This document shows positions 21,688 to 29,126 of a stretch of DNA of 33,029 nucleotides, one piece after another; the stretch's first letter is position 1, and every line of letters starts with the position of its first letter. The DNA comes from Thermoflexus sp040289485 (lineage in GTDB: Bacteria; Chloroflexota; Anaerolineae; Thermoflexales; Thermoflexaceae): the NCBI RefSeq assembly GCF_040289485.1, contig NZ_PSLG01000020.1, forward strand, positions 1-33,029. The letters are read 5' to 3'. The notes under the pieces are model-generated. The model worked only from the letters and a program-made list of their open reading frames with translations. It did not search any database and was not told the DNA's origin. The translations under genes and the position numbers were made by a program.

Positions 21688-24300
21688 TCACGCAGCCGGG
21701 GCTGGGGCGGGCTCGCGGACCGGCTCGAAGACCAGCCGGCCATCCCGCAGATCCACCCGGATAACATCCCCTTCGTGGAAGGTGCCCTTCAGGATCTCCA
21801 TGGCCAGCGGATCGATCAGTTCCCGCTGGATGGCCCGCTTGAGCGGCCGCGCACCGTAGACCGGATCGTAGCCCACGGTGGCCAGATACTGCTTGGCCTC
21901 CTCCGTCATCTCCAACGACATCCGCCGTTCGGTCAGCATGGAGCGCAGCCGCCGCAACTGGATGTCCACGATGCGACGCAGATGGTCCATGGTCAGTGGG
22001 TGGAAGATCACGATCTCATCGATCCGGTTCAAGAACTCGGGCCGGAAGTGCTGATCCAGGGCGCTGAGGACCAACTGGCGCATCTTGTGCTCGTCCTGGC
22101 CTGCCAGTTCCTTGATCCACTGGCTGCCGATGTTGCTGGTCATGATAATGATGGTGTTTTTGAAATCCACGGTGCGCCCCTTGCCGTCGGTGAGGCGGCC
22201 CTCGTCGAAGACCTGGAGCAGCACGTTGAAGACCTCGGAGTGGGCCTTCTCGACCTCATCGAAGAGCACGACGGTGTAGGGCCGGCGCCGCACCGCCTCG
22301 GTCAGTTGTCCGCCTTCCTCATAGCCCACGTAGCCAGGCGGGGCGCCGATCAGGCGGCTGACGGTGTGCTTCTCCTGGTATTCGCTCATGTCGATACGGA
22401 CCATAGCCCGCTCATCGTCGAAGAGGGCCTCGGCGAGGGCCTTGGCCAGTTCGGTCTTGCCCACGCCGGTGGGGCCCAGGAACAGGAAGACGCCGATGGG
22501 CCGGTTGGGATCCTTGAGGCCGGCGCGGGCCCGCCGCACGGCGTTGGCCGCCGCCCGGACGGCCTCCTCCTGGCCCACCACGCGCTCGTGGAGCCGCTCC
22601 TCCAGGTGGAGGAGCTTCTGGGTCTCCCCTTCCATCAGGCGCACCACCGGGATGCCGGTCCAGGCGGCCACCACCCGTGCGATGTCCTCGGCGTCCACCT
22701 CCTCTTTGAGGAGGCGCTGGCCCCGGCTCAGGGCGTTCAGTTCCTCCTCGGCGGCCCGCAACTGGCGCTCCAGATCGGGCAGCACCCCGTAGCGAAGGCG
22801 GGCCGCCTCCTCATAGTCCAGCCGGCGCTCGGCCATCTCGATCTGGTGCTGGGTCTGCTGGATCTGCTCCTTGAGCGTGCGGACCTTCTGGATGACGGCC
22901 TTCTCCCGCTCCCACTGGATGCGCAGGGCGTCGGCCTGCTCCCGCAGCGAGGCGATCTCCCGTTCGATGGCCGCCAGGCGCTCCCGGCTGGCCTCGTCGC
23001 GCTCCTTCTTCAGGGCCTCCCGCTCGATCTCCAGTTGCAAGATGCGGCGGTCCAGTTCGTCCAATTCGGTGGGTTTGGAGTCCATCTCCATGCGCAGGCG
23101 GGCGGCCGCCTCGTCGATGAGGTCGATGGCCTTGTCCGGCAGCCGGCGGTCGGCGATATAGCGGTGGCTGAGGGTAGCGGCGGCGATCACCGCGGCGTCG
23201 GTGATGCGCACGCCGTGGTGGACCTCATACCGCTCCTTCAGCCCGCGCAGGATGCTGATGGTCTCCTCCACCGAGGGCTCGTCCACATAGACCGGCTGGA
23301 AGCGCCGCTCCAAGGCGGGGTCCTTCTCGATATACTGCCGGTATTCATCGAGGGTGGTGGCGCCGATGCAGTGGAGCTCGCCCCGGGCCAGCATGGGCTT
23401 CAGGATGTTGGCGGCGTCCATGGGCGCTCCCTCGGCCCGCCCGGCCCCCACCACCGTGTGGATCTCATCGATGAAAAGGATGATCTCGCCCTGGGCGTCG
23501 GCCACCTCCTTGAGGACGGCCTTCAGGCGCTCCTCGAACTCGCCGCGATACTTCGCCCCCGCTACCAGGGCGCCCATGTCCAGTTGCACAATGCGTTTGT
23601 TCTTCAGGCCCTCGGGAACGTCGCCGCGGACGATGCGCTGGGCCAGGCCCTCCACGATGGCCGTCTTGCCCACCCCGGCGTCCCCCACCAGGACCGGGTT
23701 GTTCTTGGTGCGGCGGGAGAGGATCTGGATCACCCGGCGGATCTCCTCGTCGCGTCCGATGACAGGATCCAGTTTGCCCTGGCGGGCCAGGGCCGTGAGG
23801 TCCCGCCCGTATTTCTCCAGGGCCTGGTAGGTGGCCTCAGGGGTGGGCGAGGTGACCCGCTGGGAGCCGCGGATGGCGGCCAGGGCCCGCAGGAGAACGT
23901 CACGGGTCAGCCCCCGGCGCCGCAGGACCGCCCCCGCCGTGCCGTCCACCCGGTCGGCCATCGCCAGCAACAGGTGCTCGGTGCTGACGTAGTCGTCGTG
24001 CATGGCCTGGGCCTCCCGCTCCGCCTGCCGCAGGGTCTCGGCGACGGAGCGGGAGAGGCCGACCTCGCCGCCGCTATAGACCTTGGGACGGCCGGCCAGG
24101 TAGCGCTCCAGTTCCGCAATCATCTCCTGGGGATCGGCCCCGGCCCGGCGCACCACCTGGGGCACCACCCCGTCGGACTGGCGGAGCAGGGCCAGCAGGA
24201 GATGTTCGTTCTCAATGGCCGGATGTCGGTATTCTTCGGCCAAGCGCTGCGATTCCAACAGTGCCTCTTGGGCCTTCTCCGTATAGCGATTCAGGTTCAT
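21688..24300 (-). CDS. clpB: ATP-dependent disaggregase ClpB (Hsp104 family)
   Basis: 870 residues, the full ClpB size. Order: Clp N-domain (about 1-145, with HPAIENEHLLLALLRQ), first AAA+ ring with Walker A GDAGVGKT 206-213 and Walker B IILFIDE 273-279, a long coiled-coil middle domain (about 400-525) that separates ClpB from ClpA/ClpC, then second AAA+ ring with GPTGVGKT 609-616 and VVLFDE 677-682, and a C-terminal domain ending ALEPVREP-like (VFEPVREPAPAPAA). With DnaK it threads and rescues aggregated proteins. No ClpP-binding loop is expected. GGAGGGGGG precedes the ATG. No CIRCE element is seen upstream. Confidence 0.98.
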   Translation of the reverse strand: MNLNRYTEKAQEALLESQRLAEEYRHPAIENEHLLLALLRQSDGVVPQVVRRAGADPQEMIAELERYLAGRPKVYSGGEVGLSRSVAETLRQAEREAQAMHDDYVSTEHLLLAMADRVDGTAGAVLRRRGLTRDVLLRALAAIRGSQRVTSPTPEATYQALEKYGRDLTALARQGKLDPVIGRDEEIRRVIQILSRRTKNNPVLVGDAGVGKTAIVEGLAQRIVRGDVPEGLKNKRIVQLDMGALVAGAKYRGEFEERLKAVLKEVADAQGEIILFIDEIHTVVGAGRAEGAPMDAANILKPMLARGELHCIGATTLDEYRQYIEKDPALERRFQPVYVDEPSVEETISILRGLKERYEVHHGVRITDAAVIAAATLSHRYIADRRLPDKAIDLIDEAAARLRMEMDSKPTELDELDRRILQLEIEREALKKERDEASRERLAAIEREIASLREQADALRIQWEREKAVIQKVRTLKEQIQQTQHQIEMAERRLDYEEAARLRYGVLPDLERQLRAAEEELNALSRGQRLLKEEVDAEDIARVVAAWTGIPVVRLMEGETQKLLHLEERLHERVVGQEEAVRAAANAVRRARAGLKDPNRPIGVFLFLGPTGVGKTELAKALAEALFDDERAMVRIDMSEYQEKHTVSRLIGAPPGYVGYEEGGQLTEAVRRRPYTVVLFDEVEKAHSEVFNVLLQVFDEGRLTDGKGRTVDFKNTIIIMTSNIGSQWIKELAGQDEHKMRQLVLSALDQHFRPEFLNRIDEIVIFHPLTMDHLRRIVDIQLRRLRSMLTERRMSLEMTEEAKQYLATVGYDPVYGARPLKRAIQRELIDPLAMEILKGTFHEGDVIRVDLRDGRLVFEPVREPAPAPAA

Positions 24301-24389
24301 CGATCCCCCCTCCAGCGCGCTGGGGATCTGGCCTTCCAGCGCTCCGGTTCCATCGTAGTCCGGGCGGATCAGAGGGGCGTCAGCGGGAG

Positions 24390-24407
24390 GTTAAAGAAAG
24401 ATTAACA
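24390..24407. promoter_or_regulatory. TTAA repeat operator candidate in the clpB/regulator gap
   Basis: GTTAA (24390-24394) and TTAAC (24402-24406) form an inverted repeat with a 7-base spacer. Read as direct repeats, TTAAAG (24391-24396) and TTAACA (24402-24407) are 11 bp apart, one helical turn, resembling the TTAACA repeats bound by PhoP-type OmpR-family regulators in Bacillus. The site stands out as AT-rich in GC-rich DNA, and ends 17 bases before the likely -35 box of the downstream OmpR-family regulator gene. It could also act on clpB. Confidence 0.45.
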
Positions 24408-24424
24408 AGACCGGGGGGCCAACC

Positions 24425-24453
24425 TTGCTCAAACACTCCGCCTGGGCCATACT
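24425..24453 (+). promoter_or_regulatory. Possible promoter for the response regulator gene
   Basis: TTGCTC (24425-24430) and CATACT (24448-24453) are 17 bases apart; matches to consensus are 3 of 6 and 4 of 6. The predicted start would leave a leader of about 65 bases before the ATG at 24526. The weak -35 box would fit a need for an activator bound at the upstream TTAA repeats (inference). Confidence 0.35.
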
Positions 24454-24525
24454 TACGGTGGGCAGGGGCCGAGGCGCATCCGTGGGCGGGGGATCCCTCG
24501 CCATTCCGAACCGGCGGAGGGGCGC

Positions 24526-25215
24526 ATGGCGGAGTCGATCCTGGTGATCGAGGACGAGTTGGAACTGGCGGAACTGATCCGCCTCTTCCTGGAGCGGCGC
24601 GGCTTCCAGGTGATCTTGGCCTTTAACGGAACGGAGGGATGGCGGCAATTCCAGGCCAGCCAGCCCGACCTGGTCATCCTGGACCTGATGCTCCCGGACG
24701 TGGACGGCCTGGAGATCTGCCGGCAGATCCGCTCGGTCTCCACGGTCCCCATCCTGATCCTGACCGCCCGGACAGCGGTGGAGGAGCGGGTGGAGGGTCT
24801 GAAACTGGGGGCGGACGATTATATCGTCAAGCCCTTCGCCATGGAGGAGCTGCTGGCCCGCATCGAGGCCCACCTGCGCCGGGTCCGCCTCCCACCCCCG
24901 GGCAAGCGCGTCTACTGGCGCTTCGGGGAGGGCGCCCTGCTGATCGATCCCCAGTATCCGCGGGTGGTCCTCAACGGCGAGGAGCGGCTGCTGACGGAGA
25001 CCGAGCACCGGCTGCTCTGTTACCTGGCCGAGCGAGCCGGACAGACCCTGACCCCCGAGGAGATCGCCCGCGGAGTGTGGCCGGACGGGAGCGTGGATCC
25101 CCAGAACGTCAAATGGTATATCTGGCGCCTCCGCCAGCGCATCGAACCGGACCCGGAGCAGCCGCGCTTCCTGCTCACGGAGCGCGGCATGGGGTATCGG
25201 TTCGCCCTCGGCTGA
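24526..25215 (+). CDS. OmpR/PhoB-family response regulator
   Basis: 229 residues. Receiver domain 1-120: acidic pair E9-D10, phospho-acceptor D53 (LVILDLMLPDVDG), T80 (LILTAR) and K102 (GADDYIVKPF). The winged-helix DNA-binding domain follows (about 130-229) with LLTETEHRLLCYLAERAGQT, VDPQNVKWYIWRLRQRIE and the terminal wing LLTERGMGYRFALG. GGAGGGG precedes the ATG. No histidine kinase of the usual HisKA type is adjacent, so it is an orphan here. The promoter region holds TTAA repeats suitable for a regulator of this family, so autoregulation is possible. Targets are unknown. Confidence 0.95.
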   Translation: MAESILVIEDELELAELIRLFLERRGFQVILAFNGTEGWRQFQASQPDLVILDLMLPDVDGLEICRQIRSVSTVPILILTARTAVEERVEGLKLGADDYIVKPFAMEELLARIEAHLRRVRLPPPGKRVYWRFGEGALLIDPQYPRVVLNGEERLLTETEHRLLCYLAERAGQTLTPEEIARGVWPDGSVDPQNVKWYIWRLRQRIEPDPEQPRFLLTERGMGYRFALG

Positions 25216-25242
25216 TGTCGCCCCGCGCGGTCGTGAGGCCGG

Positions 25243-26262
25243 ATGGGCGCCGTGGAGGTCCGCGAGGTCGACGCGAGGGCCTGGATGGCCTTCCTGGAGG
25301 GCCATCCGGAGGCTCACGTGCTCCAGACGGCCCCCTGGGGGGATCTGAAGGCCGGATTCGGGTGGCAGGCCCACCGTTTCCTGGCCCTCGCTGGCGGCCG
25401 GGCCCAGGCCGGCATGCAGGTGCTGGTCCGGCGGCTGCCCCTGGGGTTCTCCATCTTCTACATCCCGAAGGGTCCCGTCGGCGACTGGCAGGACCCGATG
25501 GTCTTTGAGGGGCTGCTTGCTGCCCTAGACCGCCTGGCCCGCGCAGCAGGCGCCCTGTGGGCCCGCCTGGAGCCGGATGTGGAGGAAGGCGGGCTGGCCC
25601 TGGACCTGACCCGCTTCGGCCTCCGTCCCGCGCCCCCCGTTCAGCCCCGGCGCACCCTGTTGGTTCCCCTGGAGGGGGATGAGGAGGCGCTGCTGGCGGC
25701 GATGCACCCCAAGACCCGCTACAACATCCGCCTGGCGGCGCGGAAGGGCGTGGTGGTCCGCGAGGCCGGGCCGGAGGACCTTCCACAATTCTACTGGCTG
25801 CTGCAGCAGACGGCCGCCCGGGACCGCTTCGCCATCCATTCGCTGGATTACTATCGGGCGGCCTACGACCGCTTTGTGCCCCATCTGGCGCGCCTGTGGC
25901 TGGCCTTCTACGAAGGGGAGCCCCTGGCCGGCCTGATGGCCTTCGCCTGGGGGGAGCGGGCCTGGTATTTCTACGGCGCCTCGGGGGATCGCCACCGGGA
26001 GAAGATGCCGACCTACGCCCTCCAGTGGGAGGCGATGCGCTGGGCGAAGGCCCGCGGATGCCGTTTCTACGATCTCTGGGGGATCCCCGACGAGCCGCCG
26101 GAGGTGCTGGAGGCCCAGTTCGCCACCCGTCGGGATGGGCTGTGGGGGGTGTATCGCTTCAAGCGGGGCTTCGGAGGACGGGTGGTGCGCTGGGCCGGCG
26201 CCTTCGATCGCGTGTATCGTCCCCTCTGGTATGGGTTGCTCCGGAGGCTGAGCGGCCGATGA
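25243..26262 (+). CDS. FemAB-type aminoacyltransferase (first of tandem pair)
   Basis: 339 residues with the double-GNAT architecture of FemX/FemAB enzymes, which add amino acids from aminoacyl-tRNA to the peptidoglycan stem peptide. Diagnostic blocks: HVLQTAPWGDLKAGFGW (25-41), MHPKTRYNIRLA (154-165), WYFYGAS..RHREKMP (241-255), ALQWEAMRWA, and GVYRFKRGFGG (302-312). No coiled-coil arm like that of staphylococcal FemA is evident. It overlaps the next, related gene by ATGA. The amino acid added and the acceptor are not readable from sequence. A GAGG lies close to the ATG; the start is fairly sure. Confidence 0.9.
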   Translation: MGAVEVREVDARAWMAFLEGHPEAHVLQTAPWGDLKAGFGWQAHRFLALAGGRAQAGMQVLVRRLPLGFSIFYIPKGPVGDWQDPMVFEGLLAALDRLARAAGALWARLEPDVEEGGLALDLTRFGLRPAPPVQPRRTLLVPLEGDEEALLAAMHPKTRYNIRLAARKGVVVREAGPEDLPQFYWLLQQTAARDRFAIHSLDYYRAAYDRFVPHLARLWLAFYEGEPLAGLMAFAWGERAWYFYGASGDRHREKMPTYALQWEAMRWAKARGCRFYDLWGIPDEPPEVLEAQFATRRDGLWGVYRFKRGFGGRVVRWAGAFDRVYRPLWYGLLRRLSGR

Positions 26263-27359
26263 TCCGGCGCGTGGCGGTGACGGCTCCGGAGGACTGGGAT
26301 CGGGCGCTGTTGCGGCTTCCTGCCCCGCACATCCTGCAGACTTGGACCTGGGGGCTCTTCAAGGCCCATTACGGCTGGCAGCCCCTCCGCTGGTTATGGG
26401 TGGATGCGGAGGAACGGGTCCGGGCGGCCGCCCAGGTCCTGTGCCGGCAGGACCGGTTTGGGTTGTTCCGCCTCCTCTACGTCCCCCGGGGGCCGTTGCT
26501 GGATCCCGAGGATCTGGAGGCCGCCGAGGCGGTCCTGGGGGATCTGGAGGCGGAGGCCCGGCGGCGTCGGGCCGCCTTCCTGCGGATCGACCTCGAGGTG
26601 GTGGAGGCGGAAGGAACTGCGGCGGAGGGCCCGGGGAGGCTCCGGGCGGTTCCCTTCAAGGACCTGTTGCGCCGGCGGGGCTGGCGGCTGTCGGCGGAGT
26701 CGGTCCAGTTCCCCGCCAGCCTGTGGCTGGATCTGGAGGCCGACGAGGAGAGGCTGCTCCAGGCGATGCATCCCAAGACCCGCTACAACATCCGGCTGGC
26801 GGAGCGGAAAGGGGTCTCGGTGCGCCCGGTGGGCCCGGAGGCCTTCGACCTGCTCTACGATATGTATGCCGAGACGGCGGCACGGGATGGTTTTGTGATC
26901 CGGCCGCGGGATTACTACCGGCGGGCGTGGGAGTTGTTCTACGCCGCTGGCTGCGCGCGGCCGCTGTTGGCCGAGGTCGAAGGGGAGCCGGTGGCCATGG
27001 TTGTCCTCTATCGCTTCGGGCCCACGGCCTGGTATTTCTACGGGGCCTCCCGGGGCCGCCACCGGGAGAAAATGCCCAACCACCGGCTGCAGTGGGAGGC
27101 CATCCGGTGGGCGCGCGCGGCGGGCTGCCGGCGGTACGACTTCTGGGGGGCGCCGGCCCAGCCCCGCGAGGACGATCCGATGTGGGGGGTGTATCGCTTC
27201 AAGCGGGGATTCGGGGGGCGGTATGTGCGGTTCATCGGGACATGGGACTACGTGGCCCGGCCGGCCCTCTATCGCCTTTACCGGGAGCTGGTCCCGCGCT
27301 ATCTGGCCTGGCAACGGCGCCGTCAACGGGGCCGCGCCGCGCCCCTGGAGGCCAGCTGA
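26259..27359 (+). CDS. FemAB-type aminoacyltransferase (second of tandem pair)
   Basis: 366 residues from the ATG at 26259 that overlaps the upstream stop (ATGA), with GGAGG about 11 bases before. It shares with its neighbour HILQTWTWGLFKAHYGW (24-40), MHPKTRYNIRLA (170-181), WYFYGAS (258-264), RHREKMPNHRLQWEAIRWA and GVYRFKRGFGG (310-320). The middle part (about 80-150) differs, with an insertion between the GNAT lobes, and the C-terminus is longer and very basic. The pair probably adds successive residues in an interpeptide bridge, as FemX/FemA do elsewhere (inference). Confidence 0.9.
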   Translation: MIRRVAVTAPEDWDRALLRLPAPHILQTWTWGLFKAHYGWQPLRWLWVDAEERVRAAAQVLCRQDRFGLFRLLYVPRGPLLDPEDLEAAEAVLGDLEAEARRRRAAFLRIDLEVVEAEGTAAEGPGRLRAVPFKDLLRRRGWRLSAESVQFPASLWLDLEADEERLLQAMHPKTRYNIRLAERKGVSVRPVGPEAFDLLYDMYAETAARDGFVIRPRDYYRRAWELFYAAGCARPLLAEVEGEPVAMVVLYRFGPTAWYFYGASRGRHREKMPNHRLQWEAIRWARAAGCRRYDFWGAPAQPREDDPMWGVYRFKRGFGGRYVRFIGTWDYVARPALYRLYRELVPRYLAWQRRRQRGRAAPLEAS

Positions 27360-27398
27360 CGGCAGCGGACCGCGCCGAAGGGATGGGGAAACGAGGGG

Positions 27399-28088
27399 CT
27401 ACTTCAGTTCGAAGGAGCTGCCAGGCTCCAACACGATGACCTTCAGCCCCTTGACCGCGGCGCGGGCCCGTCGGGCCCAGGCGTGGGGATCCTGTCGGAT
27501 CAGGTCCCAGGTGTTGTAGTGCATGGGGATGACCGCCTTAGGCTTGAGGAGGCGGACGGCCTGGAGGGCATCCTCCGGGCCCATGGTGAAGTTGTCGCCG
27601 ATGGGCAGCAGGGCCAGGTCCAGTTTCTCCGCGCCGATCAGTTTCATGTCCCCGAAGAGGCCGGTGTCCCCTGCGTGGTAGATACGGTGCTTGCCCAGGT
27701 AGAGCAGGAGCCCCGCCGGGTTGCCGCCGTAGGCCCCGTCGGGGAGGACCGAGCCGTGGAGGGCGGGGGTGAGTTTGACGCGGCCGAAGTCGAAGTCGCG
27801 GCCGCCCCCGATGTGCAGGGGATGGACGTTCTGGACGCCCTTGCTCTGGAACCAGGAGGCGATCTCATAGTTGCTGATGACCAGCGCCCCCGTCCGCCGG
27901 GCGATGTCCACCGCGTCGCCCACGTGGTCGGCGTGGCCGTGGGTGATGAGGATGACGTCGGCCTGGACTTCCTCGGCCTTCACCGGGGCCACCGGGTTGC
28001 CGCTCAGGAAGGGATCGATCAGGATGCGCTTGCCATCGCTCTCGATCAAAAACGCAGCATGGCCATACCAGGTCACCCGAACAGCCAT
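27399..28088 (-). CDS. UPF0173 metal-dependent hydrolase
   Basis: 229 residues, the usual length for UPF0173. Metallo-beta-lactamase fold: HGHADH at 50-55 (the HxHxDH metal site), H111 in ALHGSV, D141 in YHAGDTGLFGD and H190 in VIPMHYNTW. The N-terminal TWYGHAAFLIE and FLSGNP are family signatures. It is cytoplasmic, with no signal peptide. The physiological substrate of this family is not established. AAAGGAGG, a near-perfect ribosome binding site, lies 7 bases upstream of the ATG. Confidence 0.93.
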   Translation of the reverse strand: MAVRVTWYGHAAFLIESDGKRILIDPFLSGNPVAPVKAEEVQADVILITHGHADHVGDAVDIARRTGALVISNYEIASWFQSKGVQNVHPLHIGGGRDFDFGRVKLTPALHGSVLPDGAYGGNPAGLLLYLGKHRIYHAGDTGLFGDMKLIGAEKLDLALLPIGDNFTMGPEDALQAVRLLKPKAVIPMHYNTWDLIRQDPHAWARRARAAVKGLKVIVLEPGSSFELK

Positions 28089-28125
28089 GGAGAACCTCCT
28101 TTCAGCGAGCAGATGCGGGCTTGCT

Positions 28126-28136
28126 TTTATTATAAT
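28126..28136. promoter_or_regulatory. Shared AT-rich core serving two divergent genes
   Basis: In the 87-base divergent gap, TATAAT occurs on both strands of one short run: plus strand 28131-28136 and minus strand 28134-28129. The plus-strand gene starts 39 bases away (28176) and the minus-strand gene 40 bases away (28088). Neither side has a recognisable -35 box at 17 bases. The symmetry suggests back-to-back promoters sharing a -10 core, so only one could be occupied at a time. Confidence 0.5.
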
Positions 28137-28175
28137 ATCCCCTATCGATGCCGGCCTGGCGGGGGGAGGGAACCG

Positions 28176-29126
28176 ATGCCGGAGTGGATGCGCTGGCAGA
28201 TCGAGGCGATCGTTTGGTTACAGGGGCTGCAGCCCCCGGGGGCCATCGCCTTCTGGCGGCTGATGTCGTGGCTGGGGGAGGAGCCGGTCTTCCTGTTGCT
28301 CCTCACCGGATGGCTCTGGGCATACCGGAAGCGGGAGGCCCTCTGGGCGGCGACCGCGCTGCTGCTGGGGAGTTACCTCGCCTTCACGCTGAAGGATCTG
28401 TTCGCCATGCCCCGCCCGTTTCAAGTTGCCCCCGATGCCGTGCGGGTCCTGGTCCCCGGCGGGGAGGCCTTGGGCTACGGGCTCCCCAGCGGGCACGCCC
28501 TGACCGCCGCCGCCCTCTGGGGGACGTGGGCCGGGATGCTGGGGAATCCCTGGTTCACCGGCTTCGCCCTCGGGTTGATCTTTCTCATCGGCCTCTCCCG
28601 GCTCGTCCTTGGGGTCCACTTCCTCCACGACATCCTGGTCGGTTGGGCGGTCGGGGCCCTGGTGGCCTTCGGCATCGTGCGGGTGGGCCCCGGCTGGCTC
28701 CCTCGCCTTGCCGCGTCCCGCCGGCGGTCGTTCCTGCTGGCCGCCGGTGGGGTCCTTCTTCTCTTTTTGCTCCACGGGACCCGGGAGACGGCGGTGCCTT
28801 TGGGGGCGTGGCTGGGGATGATCGGGGGCACCCTCCTGGAGTCCGGGCAGAATCGCTTCCACCCTGGGGGCCCGTGGCCCCAACGGGGGTGGCGCTTAGC
28901 GATCGGATGGGCCACCCTGGCGGCGTTGTATGTCGGCCTGGGATGGCTGTTTCGGGCGCTCCCACCCCCGCTCCCCGAAGCGCCGGCCCTTCGCTTCGTG
29001 CGGTATGGGGTGGTCGGCTTATGGGCCACCGGGGGCGCTCCGGCCCTCTTCCTCCGACTGGGACTGGCCCCCACGGAGCGGACGGTGGAGGTCCTCCCGT
29101 CGGATCCCCAGCCAGGGCACCTCTAG
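28176..29126 (+). CDS. PAP2-superfamily membrane phosphatase
   Basis: 316 residues from the ATG at 28176 (GGGGGGAGGG upstream); the open frame extends earlier antisense to the UPF0173 gene, but nothing there is homologous. The three PAP2 motifs are complete: KDLFAMPRP (73-81), LPSGHA (103-108) and SRLVLGVHFLHD (141-152). These form the vanadium-haloperoxidase-like active site of undecaprenyl-pyrophosphate or phosphatidic acid phosphatases. Multiple hydrophobic helices surround them, and a further membrane part (about 180-305) extends beyond the basic family. Its last 108 bases overlap the opposite-strand kinase gene. Confidence 0.92.
   Translation: MPEWMRWQIEAIVWLQGLQPPGAIAFWRLMSWLGEEPVFLLLLTGWLWAYRKREALWAATALLLGSYLAFTLKDLFAMPRPFQVAPDAVRVLVPGGEALGYGLPSGHALTAAALWGTWAGMLGNPWFTGFALGLIFLIGLSRLVLGVHFLHDILVGWAVGALVAFGIVRVGPGWLPRLAASRRRSFLLAAGGVLLLFLLHGTRETAVPLGAWLGMIGGTLLESGQNRFHPGGPWPQRGWRLAIGWATLAALYVGLGWLFRALPPPLPEAPALRFVRYGVVGLWATGGAPALFLRLGLAPTERTVEVLPSDPQPGHL

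Noticed and set aside
21775..24405. An 876-codon open frame on the + strand antisense to clpB
   Set aside because: It mirrors clpB in a GC-rich genome, has no recognisable motif and is rich in Leu, Gly, Asp and His as expected from an antisense shadow. clpB itself is complete and unambiguous.
24301..24525. CIRCE (HrcA) or classic heat-shock promoter for clpB
   Set aside because: No TTAGCACTC-N9-GAGTGCTAA-like repeat is present. CTTGTTA with CCTCCC 13 bases on vaguely recalls a sigma-32 site, but the match is too poor to report.
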